A DNA stretch of 64,000 nucleotides from Lycorma delicatula (GCF_047948215.1 NC_134456.1:202628034-202692033), one strand, 5' to 3'. Counted from the stretch's first letter, positions 1 through 10,865 are shown. Made by a program: numbers and translations. Notes: generated from the sequence alone by a model not told the origin.

Positions 1-1581
1 AGATGCGTCCTCATGTCCAGGGATACATTGTACTAAAAGTAGATTGGTTTCTTCGGATTCATTTATGCTTTCCGTTTTCATATCCCCTAGCAGCTTTTTT
101 CATGATTTGGCAACTGTTTTAGCCCTTAGGTCAGCTCAGGCCCGTGCGATCCAATAAGCAACATTACATTGATGCGTTTTAATTTTCCAATCATGTCTTG
201 TCCTTCAATTTCTTTTATCACTGTGGTCAGTAGCTTCCTGCGATCGTTCCTTTTTACCGTTTTCAGAACGCCCAGATCCACAGGTTGGCATATGGCGATT
301 ACATTGGGGGGCAGAAAAATTTCCTTAATGTCATCTTGAAGCTCCTCTGCATTAAGGTACGTTTGAGCATTATCTAGGAAAAAACAGCTTTTCTGAGTAA
401 AGTGTTTTCTTTCAAAAACTTCTCTGTTGAAGGAATGAAATCTTTAAAGAACCATTCTTTGAAAATTTCACTGCTCATCCATACGCTTTTATGACTATAG
501 TATTTTACAAAAAGGGCGTTTTTTGAAACTGTTTTAAGTTTCTAGGGTTTTGGGACTTTCCAGTCATTACAAGGTCCATTTTGAGGTTTGTTGTACCATT
601 GCTGCATGCAAGAAAAGTTGTCAGCGTTTCCTTACTACGCCTGTAGCCAGGGACCGATGCTTAATTTCTGGCTGTAAGATTCTTACTAGGTAACATTTTG
701 TAACTAAGGCCAGACTGATCATCCGATTATCTTCTGATCATCATAATCATTTGATCACCCGTTAAGCTTTCAGTTTTAGTGAAATTCTAATTCCTGAAAT
801 GTTTTCTTGAACGCTTCTATTTCTTCAAAATTCTACGACAGTTTTTCACCATAAACACATAACTAACGGATACCGTAGCGTTTCTTCCATTGGTCGAGCC
901 AACCGACACTTGCTGCGAATCTGGATCCCCTTAACTGAAATCATTCCAAAAATCATTCCTTTTGCTGTAAAATAGGCCCTGAATTACCCGCACTTTTGTC
1001 CCTGAACTGTGTAAACTTTTCTTTTTCCTGTTTAGCCACCGGTAACAACCGTTTAGATAATTCTTCAGAGGATGAATGAGGATGATATGTATGAGTGTAA
1101 ATGAAGTGTAGTCTTGTACAGTCTCAGTTCGACCATTCCTGAGATGTGTGGTTAATTGAAACCCAACCACCAAAGAACACCGGTATCCACGATCGAGTAT
1201 TCAAATTTGTGTAAAAATAACTGGCTTTACTAGGACTTGAACGCTGTAACTCTCGACTTCCAAATCAGCTGATTTGGGAAGACGCATTAACCACTAGACC
1301 AACCCGGTGGGTTTGAACTGTGTAAACCAAATATACAAAACTTCACTCAGTTTTTCATAGTCTCATTTTTTCATAGTTTTTTTTTTCTTAATACATCCCC
1401 GTAACTCTTGATGAACATTATTTTTCTGTTTCTATTCGTTTCCTTTTTCAGTCTTCTACTGTTACCCGTCGACGCCAAAGTCGACAGTTATCTTCTGCAT
1501 TGTCTTTCCCTTTTCCAGTCTCTTGATTGCTTCAAGTTTTTGTTCCATTGATACAACAAATTTCTTTCTTTTCGTCGCCAT
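1..1581 (-). pseudogene. pogo/Tigger-type DDE transposase relic, SINE-interrupted
   Basis: Read on the minus strand, a start codon at 1579-1581 opens a short basic N-terminus (MATKRKK, then EQKLEAIKRLEKG) like the helix-turn-helix start of pogo/Tigger/jerky-like transposases. Far downstream, about 240-400, comes a catalytic-core segment with FFLDNAQTYLNAEEL and IFLPPNV.AICQPVDLGVLK, matching the DDE_1 pattern of a DN metal-binding pair followed by LPPN and QP-D-G. In a live element the enzyme would cut and paste the transposon in the nucleus. Between these parts the frame is broken by stops and by a SINE at 1017-1313. The element runs off the left edge, so its terminal repeats cannot be judged. 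It is a dead copy. Family assignment is from remembered motif patterns, not a search. Confidence 0.8.
1017..1313 (-). mobile_element. tRNA-derived SINE (family A), copy 1
   Basis: The head lies at the right end. On the minus strand it shows an A-box-like TGGTCTAGTGGTTAA and a B-box-like GCGTTCAAGTCC, then a tRNA-unrelated body and an A-rich tail seen as a T/C-rich run at 1017-1030. A perfect 14-bp target-site duplication, TGAACTGTGTAAAC, flanks it at 1003-1016 and 1314-1327. Sister copies lie at 11.76, 18.78, 52.4 and 53.1 kb. It was inserted into the Tigger-like transposase. Confidence 0.9.
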
Positions 1582-1925
1582 TCTTTCTGTGCTTGCGTAA
1601 ATGTCAACTTTTAAATACCACAAAAATTTTGTCAAGTTAGATACACCACGAGTAATAAGGGTGATGATTTGGAAAATTTTTTATTTACTGACTTCAAATT
1701 CTCTTAAAGTAATTCTCACTTAACAATTTCTTTAAATAATTTTGACTTGAAATTAAAGTCAAACAATCTCTCACGTTGAATTCACATAATTTACAATTCC
1801 CACTCTGTTCTCATGATTAACAATTTTAATTACAGTTTGTGAACTCTTCACGATCACACTTGGGGTCTATAGCTGTGGATCTTTAATTCAAGTTGCTGCA
1901 ATTCTGCGCTATCACCCTCTGCGGT

Positions 1926-2630
1926 CTATAGCAGTCGATCTCTATTTTCGAACTGCGTGACTCTGCCATCAAAGTATGGTACTAACTGTTCGGGTGATGG
2001 GAAATCGGAGAGAAAGGAAAAGAGTTTTGAGGAACGGCCCTTAATTAGCCTCACGCCTTCAGACCATCTTTGTATTACACAGTCAACCATATTGTCTTTA
2101 ATGATAACATAAGGTGTTGATATCTTTGTTATCAAGCATAACAGATACTTGATATCTTTCACAATATTCCCCGCATTTAAAGATTTGTTTAATATCTTTA
2201 ATTAAGTAACAAACATTTAAATGATCTCTTCTAATCTTTCATTTCTTTATCTTTATTGCACATTGGAAAATTATTTCCCAACCGAGTTCATTAACCACTT
2301 CTCTGGCTGGGTGTATGTTTATGATTCATTTTAAAATCAATAAGAGAACACTCGAAACCTAAATTTCTAAGAATACGGCAAATTATTAGCTCACAATTAA
2401 TAGAATTCCTTTGTTTCCATTTACTATTTAGATCATCAAACGCCCGATAAAAATCGAAATAACATTTACTCATAGTATCTTCGTAAACACCACATAGGTC
2501 AAAACCTAATCGACAACATACATCTAATTTGTTTCACAAAACATTTCGTATACACAGGAATTCCATTATCATCTACAACGAATTTGTAATCTCGTTCTAT
2601 ATTGTCATCAAATAGGTACGATTTCTAACA
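1926..2630 (-). pseudogene. Unidentified decayed coding fragments
   Basis: Several minus-strand stretches look protein-like but belong to no family I recognise. One around 2460-2600 in two frames includes FVVDDNGIPVYTKCF and RLGFDLCGVYEDTMSK. One at 2291-2473 has YFDFYRAFDDLNSKWKQR. One at 1926-2162 includes STPYVIIKDNMVDCVIQR. They follow one another in the same direction with frameshifts and stops between them, as expected of one or two decayed genes. They sit between the Tigger-like relic and the AAA-ATPase-like relic and may belong to the same old insertion as the 4.4-10.3 kb block. No function can be assigned. Confidence 0.3.
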
Positions 2631-4400
2631 TAACTAGTAACTTTCGACCACTATACATTTTTGACATAAAACAAACAGAAAACGTTTCTATGTTCGATTT
2701 AATTTTCAACTACTACGATTTTAATGATAAATTTAATCTACCTTTTAAAAAAATATATTAAAGAATAAAAAATAAATGAAGGAATCTCCCAAAATATAAA
2801 TGAAGAAAAAAGAGAAAAGTAAAATGAACAAATGTCAATAAAAGTTCTTGTATAATTTTGAAATATTGGTTTACGTATTGTAAACCGATTCCCCCGAAAT
2901 TCATGTATTGGTGGCCAATTATATTTTAGAAGAACAGTCGTTTCCTACAGAATGATGTTTGCTTTATTGTATCATCACATATTACTTTAAATATGTATGA
3001 AAAGATAAATTTTTCTTCTCCCAAGCGTTCTATTTTTTAGAACGTACTTTTAGTCAAAAATTTAATTTTTACGTACTTACTTTCTCTTGCTGTTGGCAAT
3101 TGCTTTATAGAAAGATTATTGTCTTTTTAATTATCTAATGATTGCTTATTATCTCGATAATAGAATTTTGAGATAAAATATTTTAGAATGGTTTATTATT
3201 TTTTTATTAAGAGGAATTTTATCAAATGGAATGTATATAATTATTTCAGATAACATGACACGAGTTATTTTTACTACCTTGTTTTTCTCTATAAAACAGT
3301 GTTCAACTTCTATTTTTACTGATGTTTAGGAATGGAATACACGATTTGAATTATTTTTGCGATTTCAGTTAATTTTGAATAAAATACGACAATGTATCTT
3401 TTAGTATCGTTTTTTAGTCTACTTTTTTGGGAACTCATTTGTAAGTATTAACAATAATTTTTATAACATTTTATTAATGTTCTTAATTTATTTATAACTT
3501 CTGAACTAAACAATATATTTTTTTTTAATTTCAAGTATTAACTACATCATGATATCTTTTATCAAGATCTAAAGATTTTGATAATTACAAGATAGTGGTG
3601 ACTATAAGATCTTCTAGAGTTTCTAATGGTAACAATATACAAAAAAAAAATTGTGGAACTCTACTTTAACTGAATTGAACTATTAGATATTATCAGGTAA
3701 GGCATAAAAATTGTAGAATTGCATTTATATTTGAGTTTTTTTAAATCAAACAGAAGAGATTCTTCAATTAGAACCCATTGAAGATAAATATTACACTTTC
3801 TAGGATAAAAAAGGTAATTTATCATTTATGTATACCATGAGCTGTTTTAAGTTGTAACATAAATTGCATGGAAGCGTTGAAATGATTTTTTTTTTTTTAT
3901 ATAAAAGAAGAAACAAATAGTTTTTTGTGCGTTTATTCCAAGTTATTCCATACTAGCCCAAAGATATATTTCATTATTTGAGACGAATTATATTTTTCTG
4001 GCGTTAGAATGTTTCACTTTTAATTTTTTTTTATTTAAAGCACATAATATAGAGGAAGTTAACAATTTAGAAGGTTTTCTGAGTACAGAAAATTTACGGG
4101 AAAATAATATTTTTTGTTATTAATATTGAGTAGTAAAAATTTATTAAATGTTTAATTTAGTAACTGTCTTCTTATTAATAAAAATACTCAGTTAGAAATT
4201 TGAAAAATTAATAAGAAAGTATTTAATATTAATTTTTATAAATATTCATATTAAACAATTTTATTCGATGTTTTGTTTTAGGGTAAATTTTATTTGAACG
4301 ATACTCCTAGTAGTGATTTCTCAAGTATTGTAAATTCTTGAAAAGTATTTTTTGTCGTCAAGATGAATATGATAAATGATTTTTAAATCAAGAAGATTTA
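2631..4400. other. AT-rich non-coding stretch
   Basis: No open frame of note, no recognisable exon and no structured repeat. Low-complexity A/T runs dominate. Confidence 0.6.
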
Positions 4401-4407
4401 ATGTTTT

Positions 4408-5070
4408 AATAACAGCGCCTCGGCGATTCGGAAAAAGTACCAGCTGGATATGTTACGCCGATTTTGTGAAGTGCAAGTTTTCCCTAACGGTACTAAAATT
4501 CCAAGAAAAAGAACAGAAAACTAGAAGATTTTTTCGAAGTAATATGTAAAAATATACGATAGTGAACATTTAAATATGTATAAAAATAAGGATAATTTTA
4601 ACAAATATTTCAGAAAATTCCCTGTTGTATATTTGGACTTTAAGCTATTAAGTTAGGAGACGTTTTAGGGATATGGTGGAAATGACATATACTTCGCAAG
4701 AATACTTACTGAATAATAATTACTTGGATGAAAAGTAAAAAGTTATTATTTTCCGGAACGAAGTGTTAGTCTAAATTCTGTCGACATAGAATGTGATATG
4801 GTAACATCTTTAAAATCTCTATTGGAATTTCTTTATTCGTATTTTAACAGAAGGGTGATTGTACTCATAGACGAGAACGATTCTTCAGTACTAAAAGTAA
4901 TATTTAATTCCGGAAATTTTATTGACAAAATTATCTGTTTTATTAGAGAATTTATTTCAAATTTACTAAAATCGACCAGTTTTGTAAAAAGGGCTCTCCT
5001 TAACGCTTCTGTAAGGCTGTCGGGAGTTGTCAAAGCGGATGCAAACAATATTCGTAAATTTCAATTTTGA
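4408..5070 (+). pseudogene. AAA-ATPase-like domain protein relic
   Basis: The region reads as a broken copy of the AAA-ATPase_like domain, a P-loop domain often coupled to a PD-(D/E)XK nuclease (DUF1703) in bacteria and also present in some insect genomes. A Walker-A-like ITAPRRFGKST lies at 4409-4441. The frame then shifts by one base, and LDMLRRFCEVQV follows. A short FPVVYLDFK strand lies near 4618-4645. A Walker-B-like RVIVLIDENDSS sits in a 90-codon open stretch at 4798-5070, which continues into RALLNASVRLSG. The order of motifs is that of the family. At least one frameshift and several stops lie between 4445 and 4797, so it is not functional. Whether it came from a virus, a bacterium or an insect multicopy family is undecided. 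The call rests on remembered family motifs. Confidence 0.65.
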
Positions 5071-5275
5071 CAAAATTATTCGTTTTGTTATAATATGTAT
5101 TCACATTAGAAGTCACTGGAATACCAGAAAAATTAAAAAGTCTGATAAAGTGGCTAAAATTGGAGAATGGTACGATGGGTACAACATAGTTTGTAGCAGT
5201 GTTAAGCTCTAAGTACTTATTCTAACATTATATATTTTAAAACTAAAGTGTTTTATAATTATTTGATAAACAGGG

Positions 5276-5581
5276 GTGGTAAATAGTTTAAAGAAAATAC
5301 TTGTAAATGGAGATATTAGAATGAGAACACTTAATCTTTTGAGCAATGTAACAGAAGAAATAGAAATTCATAATAAAATTACAGTTAATGAAATTTGCAG
5401 ATTACGTGAAATAGTTGAAAACAGAAAATATGGTGAATTAGTTGAAGATGTACATTTATTTTTAGATTTTATGTTATATTTAAGACATTTTACACATATT
5501 ATGGTACACAATAATACAGTTACTATTAAAATTCCAAATAAGGAGATACGTAAGGAAATATTACCTATCTCCCTTAGATAA
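5276..5581 (+). CDS. Unidentified ~100-codon open reading frame
   Basis: An open frame of 101 codons plus stop begins just after an in-frame TAA and has no ATG at its start. The first in-frame ATG is at 5321, which would give 86 residues. The product is mixed charged and hydrophobic, with an acidic middle (REIVENRKYGELVEDVH), then LFLDFMLYLRHFTHIM and a basic end. There is no P-loop, finger or signal peptide. The stop at 5579-5581 is followed seven bases later by a perfect 15-bp hairpin. The ORF sits between the AAA-ATPase-like relic and a decayed packaging ATPase, so it may be a surviving small gene of the same integration. It is either an old viral or transposon ORF or chance; coding status is unproven. 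Confidence 0.35.
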   Translation: MVNSLKKILVNGDIRMRTLNLLSNVTEEIEIHNKITVNEICRLREIVENRKYGELVEDVHLFLDFMLYLRHFTHIMVHNNTVTIKIPNKEIRKEILPISLR

Positions 5582-5587
5582 CCACCA

Positions 5588-5624
5588 CTGTAATATAACC
5601 ACCTAATGCGTGGTTATATTACAG
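5588..5624. repeat. Perfect 15-bp hairpin after the 5276-5581 ORF
   Basis: CTGTAATATAACCAC at 5588-5602 is exactly complementary to 5610-5624, with a 7-base loop. It lies just past the stop codon. In a viral or prokaryote-like gene this would suggest a 3'-end signal; in an insect chromosome it could simply be a fold-back duplication. Confidence 0.7.
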
Positions 5625-5639
5625 GAATAAATTTAATAA

Positions 5640-6200
5640 AGGAATTCCTTGAATATATTAATTCCTACACACATTAGGGTAACATATCAGAAGCTGTATG
5701 TAGAGTAAGTATATATTAAACTTGTTTACCCATATAGATAAGCCTGAGAAAGAAGCAGATCTTCAAGATGTAACGGCTGAAATTCCAAAATTATATAATT
5801 AATTCAAGCAAGTAAAAAGACAGGCAAGTATAGAAACCAAGCAAAGTAGAAGTAGACCTAAATCAAACGATAATAATAAAATAATAATAATCCCTGTGCA
5901 CGATTTTATCAACATACTAATTATAACGGAAACGATAATACAGGAATAATATTTCAGTTTAAGTATTTCAAAAGGAATTCTAAGAAAAGATTCTCACCGT
6001 ATTCAGGCCTCCAACAAATTATAAATAAAATATATGACAAGATTTTTTATTCTGATTTGTATATTAGTAATAAAATATTTGTTGGATTTACATTAAAAGA
6101 ACCAGAAAAAAATTACCGGTAATATGATATTAAATGTGAGAGTGTTGTATAAGATTTAAAGGAAAATAAAACACTTAAAATTGAAAACTAGGGCATTGTG
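5640..6200 (+). other. Possible decayed coding fragments
   Basis: Short plus-strand stretches look protein-like. One at about 5738-5800 reads DKPEKEADLQDVTAEIPKLYN, and one at about 6050-6120 reads SDLYISNKIFVGFTLKEPEK. Stops and frame changes separate them. Asn/Lys-rich reading is also expected from AT-rich DNA, so this is weak evidence for a remnant of the surrounding insertion. Confidence 0.2.
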
Positions 6201-6477
6201 TTACTTTTAATAGCTAATTACTGTTGATAAGTTAATTTACCAAATAAATAAACATCTTAAAATGTGTTTTAATTTTTTCCCGACAAGTAGTGAAGTAATA
6301 CAATGTTTTATTAGTCTTAAAGGGTATTATTTTTAGTGAATAGTAAAAAATAATTAATTATATTATGAATGTGATTTTAGGTAGTCATGTTATATTAGAT
6401 AGTTATTTTAACGCCTGACAGTTAATTTATAAACTATTATCGGTCAAGATCGTCCAATGTTTTTGTTAAACGTTCGA

Positions 6478-6913
6478 TTACGTATTTTTAAGATTCATTA
6501 CGGTCGTTTGATCTTTATCAAAACGTTTGTAACGTTTTACTAAGGACGTAAAACGTTAGTTGCTTTTTTTAAGTCTGCTTTACAATACGTTAGATATTAA
6601 GAAAAATGTGACTAATTTATCACTAGGAAAAATAATTTTAAAAAAACTGCTAACAGAATTTAACAATTTATTTATATTTAAAGTTTTAAAAGTGATCGAT
6701 TAAGTAGCCTCACGTTTTTTTTTTTATGATGTAATTACGTTTTATTAAGATTCATTACGGCCGTTTGACAAACGTTTATGTAACGTTGTTTAAACGTTGA
6801 TTTAGCGTTAAATTATTGTTCGATTAGCATTAATTAAAATTAAATTAAAGGTCTTTTAACGCTTTCTAAACCCTTTTAACGTTATTTAAACTTTTTTAAC
6901 GTTAAGTTGCGAC
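6478..6913. repeat. AACGTT-rich direct-repeat cluster
   Basis: Two imperfect direct repeats, about 60 bp each, lie at about 6478-6540 and 6733-6793 and share TTAAGATTCATTACGG followed by CGTTTGA and AACGTT boxes. Between and after them lie many AACGTT or TAACG words. At 6854, 6874 and 6894 the word TTTTAACG recurs at an exact 20-bp spacing. CpG-containing words are otherwise rare in this DNA. The position inside the decayed coding block suggests a replication origin or regulatory repeat of that element, but this is inference. Confidence 0.6.
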
Positions 6914-7439
6914 TTAGATACTTGTAGGCGCTTTAAGTGTTTGGCAAGTATAATTCTTGACAGTCACAATTTTTATGATAGAATTCTATTACAGTTACAA
7001 TCTGTAGAAAAACTTATTTATTCTGTTTTAGTTATGTTTAAAGATATTTTATTGGCTCTAAGTAATCATTTATGTTAGTTAATTAAATCTTCATTTTCTA
7101 AAATATTTTTGGCTACTTACATTATTTCGATTTAAGCTCTTATTTTTATTTCAACCTCTCTTTCCTTATTTTTGAATATAGATTAGAAACTCTGAAAGAG
7201 AACACTATGCAGATTTTTTTGAGTAGCCAAAACAATTTTTCTGTTTTATTTTATTTTCTCTTTGAGGAAAAGTATCAGAAATGTTAATAGGAATTTGGCC
7301 TTTTTAATCAATCATAAATGTAAAACATAAGCAGAAAAATACGTTAAAAACTAAAAAAAAAAAAACATAAGGGAGAAACAGAAAAATACATACCCTAAAC
7401 AATCTAATAATTTGTATTTCGAGTACTTTAAATATAAAG

Positions 7440-7821
7440 TAGATTTAAAATAAAACTATATTATTATTTATGTAGATATTCATTTTCGAGTTTTACTAGT
7501 TCTGTTTCTATTTTAATTAATCCTTCTAATTTATTATATTTTTCTAGTTCTAATTTATTATTCTACTAGACAATCTAATTTATTATCTATTATCTTATTT
7601 TTTTAATTCTTCTACCTTTTCTACAACAGCTGTTTTAAATTCTTCCATCGTTTTTTCCTGATCTTTTATTTCTATAAATAATTTTTTATTCTTTTTAGAT
7701 TGCTTAATTCTATTAGATCTACATATAGTGTCAATACATCTTCCTTAATTTCTTTTATGCCCCATTCAACTGCAGCTTCTAAAATTGTAATAAAATCTTC
7801 TTTATCTGTTAATAAAATCAT
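7440..7821 (-). pseudogene. Decayed coiled-coil-like small protein
   Basis: On the minus strand an ATG at 7819-7821 opens about 60 residues (MILLTDKEDFITILEAAVEW, then IKEIKEDVLTLYVDLIEL) rich in Glu, Lys, Leu and Ile with heptad-like spacing. Frame changes and stops follow, with further coiled-coil-like pieces (around KTMEEFKTAVVEKVEEL) recoverable only by shifting frame. It is divergently oriented to the packaging-ATPase relic that starts about 200 bases to its right, as neighbouring genes in compact viral genomes often are. I do not recognise the family. Confidence 0.4.
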
Positions 7822-7989
7822 TTTTATTAATTATGTTTAAATTGTATTTTTGTGATAAAATTTATTGAAATTTTTCAATTTCTACAAAGAAAAATCCTAA
7901 CCACAGACGAATATAACAATCTAAGAATGATTAACACTATAAGAATTATTATAACAAAAATGCTAGTGGGAAAATTAGTTGTAACAATA

Positions 7990-8616
7990 CATTTTTATTC
8001 TAGAAATTAACATGCAAAGATATTTTAAAAAAAGTGCCAGATTTATCAAATATTGTAATTTTATTTGGAATTATTTAGATGAAAGATATTTAGATAAAAT
8101 ATCAAATTATAATAACTGTCGCCATAATAATTTACAGAAGAGCTAAACAGAAAATAAAACAACTTTTAATTTAGAAACAGAAAATCAAGAGATCGATAAA
8201 AGTAATACATTTCTAGATAAAATTATATCCATTAAAAGTGAAAAACTCTTAGAATACGAGCAAACTATAGACTTTATACACCCATTTACTTGCAAATTAA
8301 TCGGTTGTCGTGGCAGTAAAACAACATAGTTAACTATTTAGATATTGACGCTATTGACAATTTCGACTTTATATACTGTGTTTTTACTAGTGCAGATAAA
8401 AAATTGTTAAAATTATTTAAATTTGAAGAAAAAATAAAATTTTTTATAACATCAGATTTAGAGTTTGTAAATAAAATATATAACAGCTTTAGCAAAGAGA
8501 AAACACAATTAATTATGTTCGATGATTTTATGCAAGAAATAAAAAATAATAACCAAATTCTTTCTTTGTATACAAAAGGTAAACGTCTTGGTGTTAGTAT
8601 ATTTTTTTTACAATAA
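7990..8616 (+). pseudogene. FtsK/HerA-type DNA-packaging ATPase relic
   Basis: The family consists of P-loop ATPases that load DNA into capsids of Polinton/adintovirus-like and other large DNA viruses. At 8281-8328 HPFTCKLIGCRGSKTT has the expected strand and P-loop, but one residue of the Gly-Lys-Thr box is missing (about 8303-8326) and a TAG follows. After a frame change, an open stretch at 8404-8616 carries a hydrophobic strand plus acidic pair, LIMFDDFM, as Walker B at about 8509-8530. It then has ILSLYTKGKRLGVSIFF, the sensor-like helix and strand typical of these packaging enzymes. Upstream, MQRYFKKSARFIKY could be the N-terminus. Frameshift, stop and damaged P-loop show it is dead. An endogenous viral element is the most economical reading; the call rests on the combination and order of motifs. 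Confidence 0.6.
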
Positions 8617-9300
8617 CATTTTAATTATTCTTATAATGTAAAGATACAAAACATACATTATTTTTTTAATATTTAAATTTAATTATCTGGAAGCCTTAGA
8701 AAATTTTCGTAAAAAATATAGTTGCAAATATAATCAAGAAAATTTTCTAAAAATATACTTTAAATGCTTAGAAAATTTTACCCGATTAATAATTAGTTTT
8801 AATAGTGCATTTAAATTAGGAATTAATTTTAACAGAACTATATCTATAGAAAATGACAAAATTCTGGAAAAAGAAATCTTAAATTAATTATAGACGATGA
8901 ACAATCGCAATTAAATAATGTTAGAAAGAAGAATAAATTTTATAAATTTCTTACAAGAAAGTTTATTGTAGTTATTAATATATTCAACTAACAAATTTAT
9001 TTTTTAAGGCTTCAGTCTCTTATTTTATAAGTGATATTAAACATTATGTTAAAAAATTATCTTACTTCTACTTCCTATTTTAAACGATAAGAAAAAGAAT
9101 CAGAAGATCTTTTATTGGATCTTTACAGAAATTATCTTCGAAAGTAGAATAATTATAAATTGTTTGATTCGAATCTTGTTATTCCGTATGATTTTGCTCT
9201 TGGATCATTAAATGTGTTTATTAATCTTTCGTCTGGACAATTTAAAAAATGTATTATATGGTCCTCAATAGTTTTATTTACATCTGGCGAAGTAATTTGA
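8617..9300 (+). pseudogene. Decayed coding fragments downstream of the ATPase relic
   Basis: The same strand continues with protein-like pieces. One at about 8686-8885 contains KYSCKYNQENFLKIYFKCLE, then FTRLIISFNSAFKLGINFNR. Another at about 9080-9250 contains SEDLLLDLYRNYL and LVIPYDFALGSLNVFINLSS. Stops and frame changes interrupt them and I do not recognise either. Their continuity with the ATPase relic suggests further genes of one integrated element. Confidence 0.35.
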
Positions 9301-9519
9301 CACACAGATTTATTATACATTTTTGCCCTTTACATTATCGGTTAATAATTTTAAGCAATTTATTCCAACTAAACAGTATTATAGTTATTTACAATAATAT
9401 TTTTAACTTAATTTTCTTTATCTTGTGTAAAATAAATATTAAAATAACTCACACTTTAATACAAGATCGATGTCCGGCTAACTCACGGAAACCATAGATG
9501 ATCAAAGCTCTTATAAAAT

Positions 9520-10295
9520 CACATGTAATTTTAAAAAAAAATATGTGATTTTATTTTCGATGATGACATGGTTGTTCCGGCTAAAGAAGAAAGTAAACAG
9601 GCATTCGAAATTTCAGAAGGTTGCTTTCGATGTCGAGGTTTATAAGGAAATTGGAATTACAAAGGTCTGTTATTCAATCAAGTTGAATAAGATTATAGAA
9701 GTTGAAAATGTGGTCAATGCTATGAACAAACAACCAAAAGAAAAAGGCAAAAATTAAAAGGTGGATAAAATTAAAATAGCTACTGATCATCCCGGTTTTC
9801 GTCATCCAGTTTCAAAGGTGATGGATTTAGATATAAAGGTATCAGAATTTACGCAAAATGTTGGGAAAATTTGATTATTGAATGAGCAAATGCAGATAAC
9901 TCAGATAAGATTTAATATTAAGATCGTTAATGTACCTAGAGGTAGTGGTAGGTTGAAGATCCTCAAGAATAATGGTTGAAGATTTGAGAACAAAGAAATG
10001 TATTATCAGAATTAAAAATAAAAATAACTTGTGTTGTTCTTGAGCTATTGTCACAGCTTTAACTCATTAATGAGATAATATTCTCGATACACCGGGAATA
10101 GAGAGAAAAAACTTCGGGGTCGGGAATAGCGAGAAAAAACTTATCAGATTTGCCAAAAAATTACAACGGGAACTTGCACATGAACTGTGTAAACGTACTG
10201 GAAAACCTATAGAAGATATTGGAGATAAATATTTTATTTTGGAAGGAGGAAAACAACAGAGGAGCAGGAAAACAAACAGACAGAAAAAAAAGTAG
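9520..10295 (+). pseudogene. Unidentified decayed gene, including a 73-codon open stretch
   Basis: An open frame at 9545-9757 contains EIGITKVCYSIKLNKIIEVE and NAMNKQPKEKG. Pieces such as DHPGFRHPVSKVMDLDIKVS (about 9786-9845) and VNVPRGSGRLKILKNNG (about 9927-9980) follow. From the stop at 10071-10073, an ATG-less open stretch 10074-10295 reads through LIRFAKKLQRELAHELCK and TGKPIEDIGDKYFILEGG to a very basic end. It contains a 22-25 bp near-exact tandem duplication around GGGAATAG-GAGAAAAAACTT at about 10095-10140. All fragments run in the same direction as the ATPase relic. No family recognised. Confidence 0.35.
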
Positions 10296-10319
10296 GAGAT
10301 AAAAAATATTTCCACCTTA

Positions 10320-10865
10320 AAGTTAAGAAGAACTTCAAATTTACTCTATGATAACGGTTGCATGTGAAAAAAAGTTTCACATGTTTAGCATACGAAAAGC
10401 CCCCATCATCTTACAATTCCAGCAACATTTTGATCATTCCTTGCCGTAAGGGTTGGTCATATCAAAAATTATTTCACACAAAGGTTTCAGGTAATATTTA
10501 GAGGACTAAAACGACCACTTTAAACCGATTTTATACTGTGCCTATTAAGAGAGGTATGATTTTTTGTTTTCGAAACCGCATTTTTACCACCCCCTGGACC
10601 AATGGTTGGTGATATCAAAAAACTTTACATAGATAAATCTTAGGCCCTTATCCAAAGAATAGTAGTAACTTTAAACGAATTCGATATTTTACTTAATAGG
10701 AAAGTTATAGCGATATTTTTTTTCGAAAAAGCCCCTATTTCCACCCGCATGGTCCGATTTTGCCCATTAACGAACTCGATCGAGATTTTGAGTCATTATA
10801 TTTTATGTATAAATTTGAAAGTGATTAGCGGAAAATTACGGCAGTTATCGTGTCCACAAGAAAGT
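10320..10865. repeat. Probable dispersed repeat body
   Basis: A complex-sequence stretch without open frames repeats its own phrasing: an AAGCCCC-type word, then TTGGTCATATCAAAAA or TTGGTGATATCAAAAA, then ...CTTTAAACC/ACTTTAAACG, about every 130-170 bases. This looks like an internally repetitive, non-coding dispersed element ending at the adjoining TA microsatellite. A short hairpin (CATGTGAAA / TTTCACATG) lies at 10361-10383. Confidence 0.45.

Noticed and set aside
6854..6913. CRISPR-like regular repeat
   Set aside because: Only an 8-base word recurs at 20-bp spacing; there are no repeat-spacer units, and the DNA is eukaryotic.
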